A program made the translations under genes and the position numbers. Shown in pieces: positions 12,406-23,558 of a stretch of DNA of 64,000 bases; position 1 is the stretch's first letter, and the number at the start of each line of letters is the position of its first letter. The DNA lies in the NCBI RefSeq assembly GCF_004379255.2, contig NC_056037.1, forward strand, positions 620,001 to 684,000. The letters run 5' to 3'. Source of the stretch: Salvia splendens. Taxonomy: Eukaryota; Streptophyta; Magnoliopsida; Lamiales; Lamiaceae. The notes under the pieces are model-generated. The model did not search any database, was not told the DNA's origin, and saw only the letters and a program-made list of their open reading frames with translations.

Positions 12406-13120
12406 TTATTAAACATTGTTTTTAATGTGTACGTACTATACCCTACCCCCTAGGCTTATTAAACCCTTAGGGGAAAACAAGAAACATGTGCCAAAATTCA
12501 AAACTAATAACCGATATTTAAGCCCTAGACAAACACGGCATACTAGCGCTCCTATGCTAATTCGTACAACATACACATTGCAAATAAGATGTTATTCATT
12601 ATACAGACAATATAATCCATTACGCATATTCATTTGGTGCATTATTTGTACGAACATTATTCAGCATACAATGTGCATTGGACTCTTACGTGATTTATTT
12701 ATAGGTCAAACACAAACTATGCTTAAACGTTGTTATTAATGTTTACGTACTATACCCTAGCCCATAGGCTTATTACACCCTTAGGGGAAACAAGAAACGT
12801 GCGCCAAACATCAAAACTAATAACCGATAACTAATCCCTAGACAAACTGCTCTTACTAGCGGTCCTATCTTAATTGGTACAACATACACATTGCAAATAA
12901 GATGTTATGCATTATACAGACAATATAATCCATTACGCATATTGATTTGGTGCATTAATAGTACGAACTTTATTCGGTATACTATGTGCATTGGAAACTT
13001 ACGTGATTTATTTATAGGTCAAACACAAACTACTCTTAAACGTTGTTAGTAATGTTTACGTACTATACCCTAGCCCATAGGATTATTAAACCCTTACGGA
13101 AAACAAGAAACGTGCGGCAA
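12406..13120 (+). repeat. Tandem repeat, about 2.3 copies of 311-314 bp
   Basis: Units begin near 12,412, 12,726 and 13,037 with AATGT(G/T)TACGTACTATACCC. The third copy stops after about 80 bp. Units contain CATTATACAGACAATATAATC and TGCATTA words. Confidence 0.85.
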
Positions 13121-13881
13121 ACATCGCGGTCGCGCATTATTTACTCTATCTTGTTCATGGCACTTCATATAGTACGCATTATATAGTCTGTATAATTCAT
13201 TATCTATTACTAGTTGGTGTATTGTTAGTAACTAATTACAGGATACCCGTCAAAACTACAGGGCCATCATCATGGTTTTGTCTCTCACCCTATACGAAAT
13301 CACCAATCCACCAAAATTGGGCAATCACAGACCATAACAAGAACCCCATCGGAAAAGTGAGCACAAATTTTTTTACAAAGTACAAGAATACGCGCACTTA
13401 GTGTTTCAACAAGTGTCGAGTATACGAACGGAACTGAATTGGTATTGAAACCGGAGATTCATACACACAGACACGCATACGCAGCAAAAAAAAATCTGAA
13501 TTACCTTCTTCCATTATTCGGAGTCTAACGATTGCAAAAACGCGGCGAAATAATATAGACAATCAGAGGATTCGGGAACCAAAAGTCGAAGATTGCAACG
13601 TCCGGAATACTAAAATAAAATTGCGAAGATTGAAGACGACAAAAATTGATTCTGGAACACGAGAGATTACTCAAAAAACCGTAAGATCTTCAAGGGAGGA
13701 TTTGATGGAAATTTCCATAACCACCAACATACCGTTTCCCTAATATGCCCCTACTCGAATTAAATCTGATTAAAATTAAATATTTAAGTTGAATATTGTC
13801 GGCCTTAGGATGATGAAAATAGACGGTTAAGATCAAGAAGGAAAAAGGAGGAAATATGAGAAAATGAAATGAATACATCCC

Positions 13882-15207
13882 TATATATATATATGTATAG
13901 ATAGAGATAGAGATGTGTGATTAATTGCTAACTCGCTAACTCATCAAGACATTATGTAAAAAAATAGCAATACGATGACGTTAGTATATCAACACAAATT
14001 TAGTTGATATATTTATATCTTTATGTTGACATATATATTTAAAAACCAAATGTCAACTAAATTTGTATGACATATTAATGTCAGTCGCATTGATATTTTA
14101 AATACTATATTGATGAATTAGAATTATCGATTTAAAAAAAATAGCATTATTATAGCTCAATTTGCGTACAATATGAAGTAAATACTATCATGGCCCAACT
14201 CAGTCACTCCATAATATACCGTGACATCACAACGTTTACAGTGTTAATAGCACTGTCTGATTCAAAATACCAAACATAATGAGAAAATATGTAAGAATTT
14301 AAAATAGGATTAATAATAGTTTTTTCTCTATTCGTATAGCAATTCTAAATTCTAAACCTCAACTTATTAATTAGAAGAGAAATGTGTTACTAACAGAGCT
14401 GGTTATAATCTATTTGTAGAAAAGAATTATCTCCAAATATAATACTCCACTTATGACTTAGACTATTTGGAAGAGGAGAAAATTAGTGACCAGTTAGTAG
14501 CATCCTCCAATCATTACCTAATTACATAGTGATTATGTTCAAGTAACCACAAACCCAACACCTGCAACACATTAATTATTTATAATCACTTAACCCTAAA
14601 ACCAAATGTGGGCCACCACTGATCATCGCACTAAATTAATATTCAGTATCAATCACGATTAATTATTTTTTTCATTAGATAAATATATAAACAATTCAAT
14701 ATTAATAGATCTATTATTAACAGTATCATGGAAAATATTCTCTCACAATGTAAAAATTAAAATCTATAATCAGCAAAAATTAATTAATCAAAAGTAGAAT
14801 AAAACTCATTCCGCGAAATTTAAGTCAGCATTTTATTTTGACACAAGAATTAAGAGAGTCACAACAATGAGTTAAATGGATAAATAAAAGCAGTAGAACA
14901 TAAGTATAATATAATAGAGAAAAACTAATAAAATTTGATTAGATGATAAGAGCTAGTTTTTCCTTAAAAGGAAACAACGACGGACCCAGAAAATATAGAT
15001 TGTGGGGTCGGATACAATGCATAAAAAAACATTTACAATATTTAAATAATTATTTTAATTTTTATTAATATATTTAATTTTTGGCAACAGATTGGAAGTT
15101 ATAAATTAGATATATTAATAAAAATTAAATGAAAATCAAATCACTAAAGCGTTTTAATTAACATTTTTAATATTTCAAACATTGAATGACTTTAAACTAA
15201 AATCAAA
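13882..15207. other. Intergenic, nothing recognised
   Basis: AT-rich sequence that begins with the remaining TA-rich flank of the 5.2 kb element. Short inverted repeats around ATTTAGTTGATA (about 13,985-14,090) are visible but unassigned. No coding evidence. Confidence 0.4.
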
Positions 15208-15445
15208 GGTCCTTTAGATCCTATTCTTCTTAATATGAGCCGTTAGATCTCATTCATCAAAGGTCCAGATGATCTGCATTATTACACTATAATGGTGCAT
15301 TATTAGTCGGTGTGCATTATTCAACAGAAAATCTGCATTATTAAATGACACGTGACACTAATCTAACCGTCGGATGACAAAATCGTGGGGTTGAGATCAA
15401 GAAGGAAAAAGGAGAAAATATGCAAAAAAGAAATGAATACATCCC
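15208..15445 (+). mobile_element. Short relative of the 5.2 kb (TA)n-flanked element
   Basis: The left side has AGATCCTATTCTTCTTAATATG and GCCGTTAGATC, matching the left end of the large element. The right side has GAAATGAATACATCCC next to TA repeats, matching its right end. Four TGCATTAT words lie between. Non-coding and about 240 bp. Confidence 0.6.
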
Positions 15446-15469
15446 TCGATATATATATAGTTAGTTAGT

Positions 15470-15617
15470 TATTAATCGGTGTGCATTATTCAACTGAAAA
15501 TCTGCATTATTAAATGACACGTGACATTAATTTAACCGTCGGATGATAAAATCGTAGGACTGAGATTAAAAAAAACAATAGAACAAAAGATACAAAAAGG
15601 AAAGAAATGAATACATC
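15470..15617 (+). repeat. Second, truncated copy of the short element
   Basis: Repeats 15,301-15,445 at an offset of 169 bp (CGGTGTGCATTATTCAAC, AAATGACACGTGACA, then GAAATGAATACATC before TA repeats). Only the right half is present, so this looks like a local duplication of the short element's end. Confidence 0.75.
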
Positions 15618-17761
15618 TATATATATATATATGTATATATAACCCACCTTTCCACCTTTCCAAATAAAAATGGGAAGAAAAAAAAGGCATACATACTAAT
15701 TGATTGATTACTCTATTTTAGATTCCCTTTTTACGTATCACACACTCCCTTCAATCAAAATTAATTGATTTGTAATTTCTTCAGGAAGTCCCAAAGTAAA
15801 TAACTAAATAAGTAATCTCATTATTTGGCAAAAATTCAATCATTTTACTTTCTCTTACTTTATATATTATCTATTTTTTTATTTTTGAATAACAATTTAA
15901 CTTACAAAATACTCCGTATTATTTTCTTAATTCTTCTGCCAATAGAAGCGTCTAAGTAATAGTAGTACGAAATATAAGGAATATTGTTTTAAAGATCTCT
16001 TCTTGGTCTCTCATTCCAGATGCATGTTTTATTCAAAATAAAATAACATAAAATGAAAATACTATAAATGTTTTGGGTGCTAACTGAGAGAACAAAGAAG
16101 AAATTATAAAGTCAAACAATATTCCAGAATAAATACTCCCTATTTTCGTCGGTGGAGTAGTAGTAGTAATTACATAAATTCAAAAAATAACAAGATTTGA
16201 AAAAAAAAGTGAAATAAATATCTCCCTAAAACGAATATTCAATACGCCATTGTTAAATTGCGTCACCTCCGCCGACAGAAAACAGCCCACTAGATTGACG
16301 GTCTAGATCAAGCCACGTGCCCTCAGTATGGTCGTCGATTACAGCTTTGCGGGAGCCAGAAATAGTGAAGTTGGTGTCCTGCTTTCATTAGCTGTCAGCC
16401 AAATTGTGAAAGATTTTTTCCATTTCAAATTATTAAATTCATTTTATGGAATTTTAAATACCATCAAGAATCGTGAGTGGTCGTGTTTTTGTTTTTAATT
16501 ATTTTACCCTACTTTAATAAAAAAATTACTACTATAAATTGCATAATTTACACTCTGAAAATAAAAATTACCTACTAGAAATAGAAAAAAGATAGAATTT
16601 TCATTAGCTAACACTCGCATGCGTAAGGCTTGAGCATACGTTCAAATAAAAATTTGCTCGTTCGAAATTTTGTATCAGCATACTTAACATTTAAATGCGT
16701 AAATAATTTGGGAAAATAACTTAAATTTGCTGGTAAGAAATTATATTTGTTATTTTTATGCTAGAAGTTTCTTATTCAACCTCAAAATATCAACTTGAAT
16801 AATTCGATAATTCACTCACTATTTTTCTAATAATTAATATAGTATTTGTGGGGCAGTGGTGTCTCAGCCATTATAAATTTAATTAAAATATGTTGAAGAA
16901 ATAAAGATCGGATTCGATTTTTTTGTTAAATGGCATAGATCTAGATCTTGCTGGTAGAAATATAATTATCAAAATTAATTAGATCGTTGTTTTTAAAAAT
17001 ATCAATCTTCATAAATTATTAAAAACGACTTCATCGGGACTATTTTTTCATAGGTTGTTGAAATTGATATTGAAATTAAATAAATTCTTGTATTCCTCCA
17101 CCTCTGCCGACACTTTGTCTCAACAATAATGTAGTGTTCGTCCTTTTAATTTTATTTTTTATAAAATGCTTATGGCTGTCATTTATTTAATTTCTTGTTA
17201 TTTTATGTTCCCTTTAACTTTAATTGCTTTTATTTGTGCCACCGACACGTGACTGACTATTTATTATTCAAGAGATGTAAAAATGATTAGACTTTTGTAA
17301 AAGATAATTAGATTATGGTGCAAAAATTATTTATCGTGAAAAGGAGCAAAGATAGTTAAATAAGAACGAGAAAAAAAGTTTAGAGGTTCAATTATTGATG
17401 AAGATTGAAGGACAATATAGTAGGAGTATTTTTTTAGTTTGTGAGTGCATTGATTTGCCAGAATGTACGAACCAAACAGGTAGTTGAAGGTAAGTAAATT
17501 AAAACAAAATTAACTAGCACTGCAATTTATAGCATCGATCATGGAGATTTAGGATGAATACGCTTAATAATATCAAATTAGTGTGAAACAATCACTTAAG
17601 CCTTGCATCGCACGGTGTTAAACAATAGCATTATACATAATGTAAAGATTTATTTGAAATATAATCAGAAAAAAAATAATTAGAAGTGAAAGCAAACCGA
17701 AATATTATAGTATGAAGAAAAGTTAAATTTTTGAAATAAAAATTGAACTAAAAATACAAAT
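15618..17761. other. Intergenic, nothing recognised
   Basis: AT-rich non-coding DNA between the short (TA)n elements and the tRNA gene. No ORF or repeat that can be supported. Confidence 0.45.
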
Positions 17762-17833
17762 TGTGGCTGCTGGGATTCGAGCCCAGGTCTCCACGGCCAC
17801 AACGTGGAATTCTTACCACTAAACTACAGCCAC
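17762..17833 (-). tRNA. tRNA-His: tRNA-His (anticodon GTG)
   Basis: Read on the minus strand, the 7-bp acceptor arms are GTGGCTG and CAGCCAC with discriminator A. The D-loop region has TAGTTTAGTGGTAAGA, the anticodon arm is CCACG-TTGTGGC-CGTGG with anticodon GTG, and the T arm has the B-box GGGCTCGAATCCC. Length 72 nt without intron; the extra 5' G of tRNA-His is normally added after transcription. An oligo-T run just downstream (complement of about 17,750) suits Pol III termination. Confidence 0.96.
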
Positions 17834-19263
17834 TTGATGGTAAATATGCAGTACTTCGCATATTTTATTATAATTTCCTGATTTCATATAATGTGCTTAT
17901 ACAAGTAATTAATTAAATGGTCTAATTGGAAAGAGTAAACTCAACAATCTTGATAAATCTGTGTTTTAAAAGGAGAGTTTTGGAATTATTCTAAACAAAC
18001 CTTGCTTTTGTTTTTTTTAATGATTTTTGGGTTTAGATAAGTGTAGGTGAATTAACATAGAAAGATGGAGTGTCGATTCTAACCTGCATTTAATTCTCAT
18101 AAACATATTATCTTTCAAAATTTATCGTACGTTGGTGGTAAGATTATAATATATTGTTATAAACAAATACAATTCGTATATAGTAGTATTTTATTTATTT
18201 ATTTATTTATAGTCTTTATTGCGACCGAATCACGAATTATTATTCGTGCATCGCATAAGCATTATACTAATTATACTAATGTGCATAAAAAAGAAAGGAC
18301 AGTGAATTTCTAAGATTCGAGCCTTTTTCTACTACGAAATTTCGGTAAAAACAATAATTTGCACAAACAGAACTCATTTATCGGTACTCGCTATGACAAG
18401 GAAACACACACTACACACTACAGATATAAGCCTTTTTTTTTACCATCTAAATTTAAAATTATTATTCTGTTTTTAGTTCTATTATATAGAAGTTGTGCCC
18501 GAAATTATGACGCAAGCAAATGAACAACCATACATAATTTTTTATTTTTTATACTCTGGCACTAGATTAGTCATTTTGGATGAATATGCTTAGAAAAATA
18601 TTTGAATTTCACTAACACATTTTAAGTAGAAGTATTTACAAACTTCCTAATATTACACCTTTATCAAATGTTTGTTACAAACCCCAAAGAGGGCAAGAAG
18701 CAAAATATTGGGCCAAGATTGAAGGATACTATGCTATATATAGACCATAAAATTTCCAGATTAGATCCAAGTACTGGGCCCATATTAATTGCCTTCATGG
18801 GATTATTGAGAACAAAAATAACATATATTTATAAAAAACATAATACAACTAGTTAAACGATTATCCAATTATCACATTAATGAATCGGATAAGAAAGAAG
18901 CCACCAATATTATATACACTAAATTAAATAATTTCATTCATTGTACTTTCTTCCATCTCGTTTTTTCCTTTCTCTCTTCCATTCCATCATTTTTCAATAT
19001 AAACACTAAGTAAATAAATGCAATTATTTAATTTAGTAATGCAACGGCGTTTAGTTGTGCCGCCTATAGTGTGATAGTTGTTTTGATTGACACTCAATGA
19101 CAATACATAAGTAAGTCATTAAACTATTTAAGCATCAAAATATTGATCGATTGCAAATAGACCATTAAAACAATCATTTACAAGCAAACTCTAAATCTTG
19201 CATGTAAAACTAGAATTTGACGAACATTTATAAATATGAGGTAGCATATTTTATAAGTTGATA
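17834..19263. other. Intergenic, TTTA microsatellite only
   Basis: AT-rich non-coding region. A short TTTA repeat lies near 18,190-18,212. Nothing else recognised. Confidence 0.5.
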
Positions 19264-19500
19264 CTACCTCCGTCCTATAATAAGAGTCATATTTTACTAT
19301 TCTGATCCATTCCACAATAAAAGTCACATTTCACTTTTACCATAAAATATATCTCACATTCCACCAACTTATTCACTCACATTTTATTATAAAACTAATA
19401 TATATAAGTAGGACGCATAATCCACTAACTTATTCAACTAATTTTTCTTTATAATTTTTAAAACTCGTGTCCACGTTAAATGTGACTCCTAATGTGTATT
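19264..19500. mobile_element. Truncated Stowaway-like MITE
   Basis: The left end reads CTACCTCCGTCCTATAATAAGAG, and internal phrases such as CCACTAACTTATTCAACT are typical of these elements. A clean right inverted repeat is missing, so the copy is partial. Confidence 0.5.
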
Positions 19501-20849
19501 TTATTTTCAATAATTACCTTTAGTACCCCATAAATCCCAACCATAATTAAGTACTCCATATATGACTTGAATATTAGTATATTATATTTTTAGGGGGTTA
19601 TCGTTTTACTTTTTAAATATGAGAAACTTGCACGCGATTTCCTCAATCAATAAAAAATGTCTTATTTTATTTGCTTCAAAGCAACGTCTTCTACCAAAAT
19701 TATTCAGAATCATAGCTATCAGTAGTTTCCAACACCAACCAGCCAACATTTTTAGCAATAATCACTAACTAAAAACAACAAATTAATTAATTACGTTTAT
19801 AGTATTTCTTTTCTACACTAAATTAGCTTACAAAAGCACAAGCCACTATATAGTTATGGTTGTTGCATGGTTACGTTATGACACGAATACGAATTGCATA
19901 TTACTAAAATTAGTTCATTTGGAAATGACAATAATGGATGAATTCCACACTTTTACTCTTAATTGATTCGTGTTCGAAGAATTAAGATGCTGTATATTAA
20001 GTAGGAGAGTGTGGTAGTTTAATAAAAATTTTACGTTGTTTTCTGATTAATCCCATAGCATTTTAAAATATGAATATGAAATTATAACCTCCCAATATTT
20101 GCTACTGTCTACAGTGACCAAAATTAAAATTAATATGACAAATCAAATAGGAGTATAAAAGTAACAACAAAACGATTTTGTTTTTGGCAATACGACATCA
20201 TTCTCTATTCAGTTTTAACTATAAAGACAATGGTTTACTTAAAATTAAGTGGTTTTATTGGCACATCATATTTAATTTTTTACACTAGTTTCATTTTTCA
20301 TTAACAATTGCCAAAATTTTAAAAAGTTAGTACTCCTATTTATGACTCTATACTTCGATTTAAAATGTTATTAGTACTATGTAATTGACATGAAGCCAAG
20401 CGCAAAATTGTAATTTAAATGGTAACAATCCATTGATTTTGAATATGTAGTAGTATTGAATTCTTTGTGATCACTTACGTGGATTTAGAATTGTTTAAGA
20501 AAAATAAATTTTCAATTATAAACTCCATGCATTGCATTTACGTTTCATAATATAGTGGTCTTTCTTAGTATAGTAATATGAAAAATATATTGATTGCTTA
20601 AAATGTATCACTAAAAAGAAACAAGGAAATGGATGTAAGGAATAGGTTTCTTGAAAGTATATATCACTAGCAATATATTAATCCTAAACACTATTTCATG
20701 TTTTACATAATAAGCGTCATCAAAAACAAATCACACATCACAATGTTTCCTGCCGTTTCAAGATAAGCATCATAAAAAACAACCATGCCAATTTAAGTCA
20801 GGAGGTTTGATGAAAGATTATTAAATTAATGCTTCGAGTTTTCGCAACA
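19501..20849. other. Intergenic, nothing recognised
   Basis: AT-rich sequence with no supported gene or repeat. Confidence 0.45.
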
Positions 20850-21115
20850 GTCCCACGTGTATAAAACGATGTCTTGTGGTGATGCTCAAAGCGCCATCGT
20901 CTCGCTTAGATCACGAAGTTTCAATTTTTTGCCACTGTCCCACATGTATAAAACGACGTCTTTTAATGATGCTCAAAATGACGTTGTTTCATTAGCGAAA
21001 CAACATTGTTTTGTACGCGATGGAACAGCTTCGAAACAAAAAAGTTCTATTTCTTCACCATTATCTCATGTTTACAAAATGATGTCTTTTAGTGTGGCTT
21101 AAAACAACATCATTC
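20850..21115 (+). repeat. Degenerate tandem repeat with TATAAAACGAYGTCTT core
   Basis: Three diverged units begin near 20,851, 20,939 and 21,065: a CCACRTGTATAAAACGAYGTC-like start then GATGCTCAAA and a segment with a CATCGT or GACGTTGTTTC word. Spacing is about 88 and 126 bp. An 81-codon open frame across it follows the repeat and is not taken as a gene. Confidence 0.6.
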
Positions 21116-21786
21116 CATTCGTTTTGATACAAATGTAATATTTGTGAAAAATTGAAACTTAATAATATAGTAATGTGTTTCAAACCATACGAGACTACTC
21201 AGAATTTGATCAAACTTGGTGACAATGCCTAAACAAATCACGCAGAATAATGTTTGCTTATAGGTTTAGACATATTGTCCTTTGAATCCAAGAATCTCAA
21301 AACAGAAATGGACACTTGAACCTACTACATCCATACACACAATCTTAAACTTCAACTATCTTTCATTGTCTGTGTTTGTGTGATGATAGCAAGTTGGCAA
21401 CGCATAGAAAAAGAAAACAAATTCAAATGTCAGCATAAATCAAACATATAGGTTTTCCTTTTACATCAGAACAGCACAACATAACATATCACATCACATG
21501 TGCATACATTATACATACCACTATTTAAAGCTCCCCAATCTGCAGATAATCTATGAAAAACCAACTCAATATTATGAGGTATTTCATGTTGTCTTAAGCT
21601 ACTAGATTTTGTTTTCTTTAACTGTGTTTTTTTTTTCTCATGATTTTGTGCTCATATATATCTACATTTATATATAGGTATGCTTTTATAAGTACTACTA
21701 TCAAACAAGAAACAATTTCATAAAACTATGTATCTAGGCCACTCTTCATTATTTCCTTCGTAGAGTTTATGTTACTTTTCACCTTT
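21116..21786. other. Distal 5' flank of the phospholipase gene
   Basis: AT-rich sequence upstream of a CACTA-like MITE. No specific site can be supported. Confidence 0.4.
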
Positions 21787-21972
21787 CACTACAACAAGGT
21801 GGGATTTACCGACGGAATTCGTCGACGTATATTTGACAATCTATCTGTTGATAAATACCGACGGCATCATCACATATTTACGACCCAAATTTTAGTGTCC
21901 GATATCGGCGTTGGTAATCTGTCGGTAACACTGTTTACTGTTCCGTTGGTAAAAGCCGTCTTTTGTGTAGTG
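21787..21972. mobile_element. CACTA-like MITE next to the phospholipase start
   Basis: Starts CACTACAACAAGG and ends TTTTGTGTAGTG, the CACTA/EnSpm terminal signature. Subterminal words such as ACCGACGG and GTCGACG are present. It is 186 bp with no coding capacity. The flanking trinucleotides (TTT and AGG) do not match, so the target duplication is not visible. It ends 87 bp before the phospholipase ATG. Confidence 0.65.
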
Positions 21973-22059
21973 AGGTTAGTGTTTCCCACTTTCTGAAACA
22001 TAACAACTTGAAGAGATTGATTAGGTAAAAGCACAGCCAGCACAGAGGAGAAAGCAGCC

Positions 22060-23335
22060 ATGCCAAGCATTGCAGAGAGATGGAAGGTTCTAAGCGGCCA
22101 AAAGAAATGGGAGGGTCTGCTAGACCCTCTAGACCTCGATCTCCGTCGCTACATAATCCACTACGGCGAGATGGCTCAGGCAACGTACGACACGTTCAAC
22201 TCCCAGCAGGCCTCGAAGTACGCAGGGAGCAGCCGATACGCAAAGGACACCCTCTTTTCCAGGGTCGGGCTGGACAAGGCGAATCCGTTCAAATACCGTG
22301 TCACCAAGTATTTCTACGCGACCTCGGCCACTACGCTGCCCGGTGCCTTCATCGTAAAGTCGTGGTCCAGAGAGGCGTGGAGCAAGGAGTCCAACTGGAT
22401 CGGGTTTGCAGCCGTGGCCACGGATGAAGGGAAGGCCACGTTAGGCCGGAGGGACATTGTGATCGCGTGGAGGGGCACTGTCATGACTCTCGAATGGACT
22501 AATAATGACTTCGAGTTCGAGCTGGTTTCTGCACCGGATATTTTCGGAGCGAAGAGTGATGTTAAGGTGCATCTTGGTTGGCATTCACTCTACACCTCTG
22601 ATGATCCAAGATCACCTTTCAATAAAGCCAGTGCTCGAAGCCAGGTATACATGAACGATGAATGTTTCTGGTTTTGTACACGAACTTTTAAACTCGCCTC
22701 ACCAAACACGAATTTGTCTGTGATTTTAGGTTCTAACTGAGGTGAGGAGACTCGTAGAGCAATACAAGAATGAGGAGATCAGCTTAACGATAACCGGACA
22801 CAGTTTAGGTGCTGCGGTTGGTACCTTGAGTGCAGTCGACATTGTGGCGAATGGATACAACAAGCCTAAGGGCATGCCCAACAAGGCGTGCCCTGTTACT
22901 GTGTTCGCCTTTGCCAGCCCTCTCGTAGGAGAAGACAAGTTCAAGAAATATTTCTCGACCTTGCAGAATCTTTACGTCCTGCGCGTGAGGAACGCAACAG
23001 ATCTCGTCCCGTCCTACCCGATGATAGGGTACTCAGAGGTCGGGGAGGAGCTGAGGATCGACACTAGCAAGTCGAACTACCTGAAGAGGCCCGGAAGTGT
23101 GAATACTATCCACGCCTTGGAATCGTACCTGCATGGAGTTGCCGGGACGCACGGGAGTAAAGGGCCGTTCAAGCTCGAGGTCAAGAGAGACATTTCTTTG
23201 GTTAATAAGCATCTGGATTGCTTGAAAGATGACTACTGTGTTCCTGTTGCATGGTGGTGTGACAAATACAAAGGGATGGTGCAGTTGGAAGATGGTGCTT
23301 GGGAATTGAGGGATCATGAGAAAGATGATTTCTGA
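22060..23335 (+). CDS. Class II phospholipase A1 (PLA1-II, lipase class 3 fold)
   Basis: Acyl hydrolase predicted to release sn-1 fatty acids from glycerolipids; PLA1-II enzymes lack a plastid transit peptide and none is seen here. Two exons, 22060-22644 and 22730-23335, give 396 aa with a phase-0 GT-AG intron (intron 22645-22729). The start [20 protein letters not shown] is typical of the family. The nucleophile elbow is GHSLG with Ser220; Asp286 ([11 protein letters not shown]) and a His in the [10 protein letters not shown] motif (323 or 330) complete the triad. C-terminal [11 protein letters not shown] is also family-typical. Converges on the thioredoxin gene 223 bp downstream. Substrate preference cannot be read from sequence. 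Confidence 0.93.
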
Positions 23336-23558
23336 GTTTGGTTATTATGCATACAAATAAGACTTGATTTTATGTTTGGAGGGTTAAATCCAAAATATTA
23401 GTAATAAAACAATGAGACAGAATAAAAATCAGAGAGATAGAACCTTTATCTAAGTGAAAAGGATCAAGAATATGATAAGCAGTATAAACAAATGTATGTT
23501 TTCTTTCTTTTATGAAGCTAATCTTCTTGGAATGTTCATGAGCTCTCACCTCTAAGTG
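23336..23558. other. Shared 3' region of convergent PLA1 and thioredoxin genes
   Basis: 223 bp between the two stop codons, which must carry both 3' ends. AATAAA-like words are present (for example AATAAAA at about 23,402). Transcript overlap is possible but cannot be shown here. Confidence 0.4.

Larger units (their letters stand above)
8633..13881 (+). mobile_element. 5.2 kb microsatellite-flanked element with imperfect inverted ends
   Basis: Both ends lie in (TA)n. The left end reads GGGGAGCACTATTCTCC then a stretch with AACCGTTAGATC. The reverse complement of the right end reads GGGATGTATTCATTTC then a stretch with CTTGATCTTAACCG, so the ends are imperfect inverted repeats over roughly 100 bp. 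Two shorter pieces with the same right end lie at 15,208-15,445 and 15,470-15,617. Inside are at least four tandem duplications, a small spliced plus-strand gene and a minus-strand zinc-knuckle exon. No transposase core was recognised, so it is probably non-autonomous. TA-microsatellite targeting recalls the rice Micron elements; the zinc knuckle hints at a MULE/FAR1 link. The superfamily is not established. Confidence 0.55.

Noticed and set aside
20857..21102. 81-codon open frame
   Set aside because: Follows the tandem repeat period; the protein repeats reflect DNA repeats, no splice or family support.
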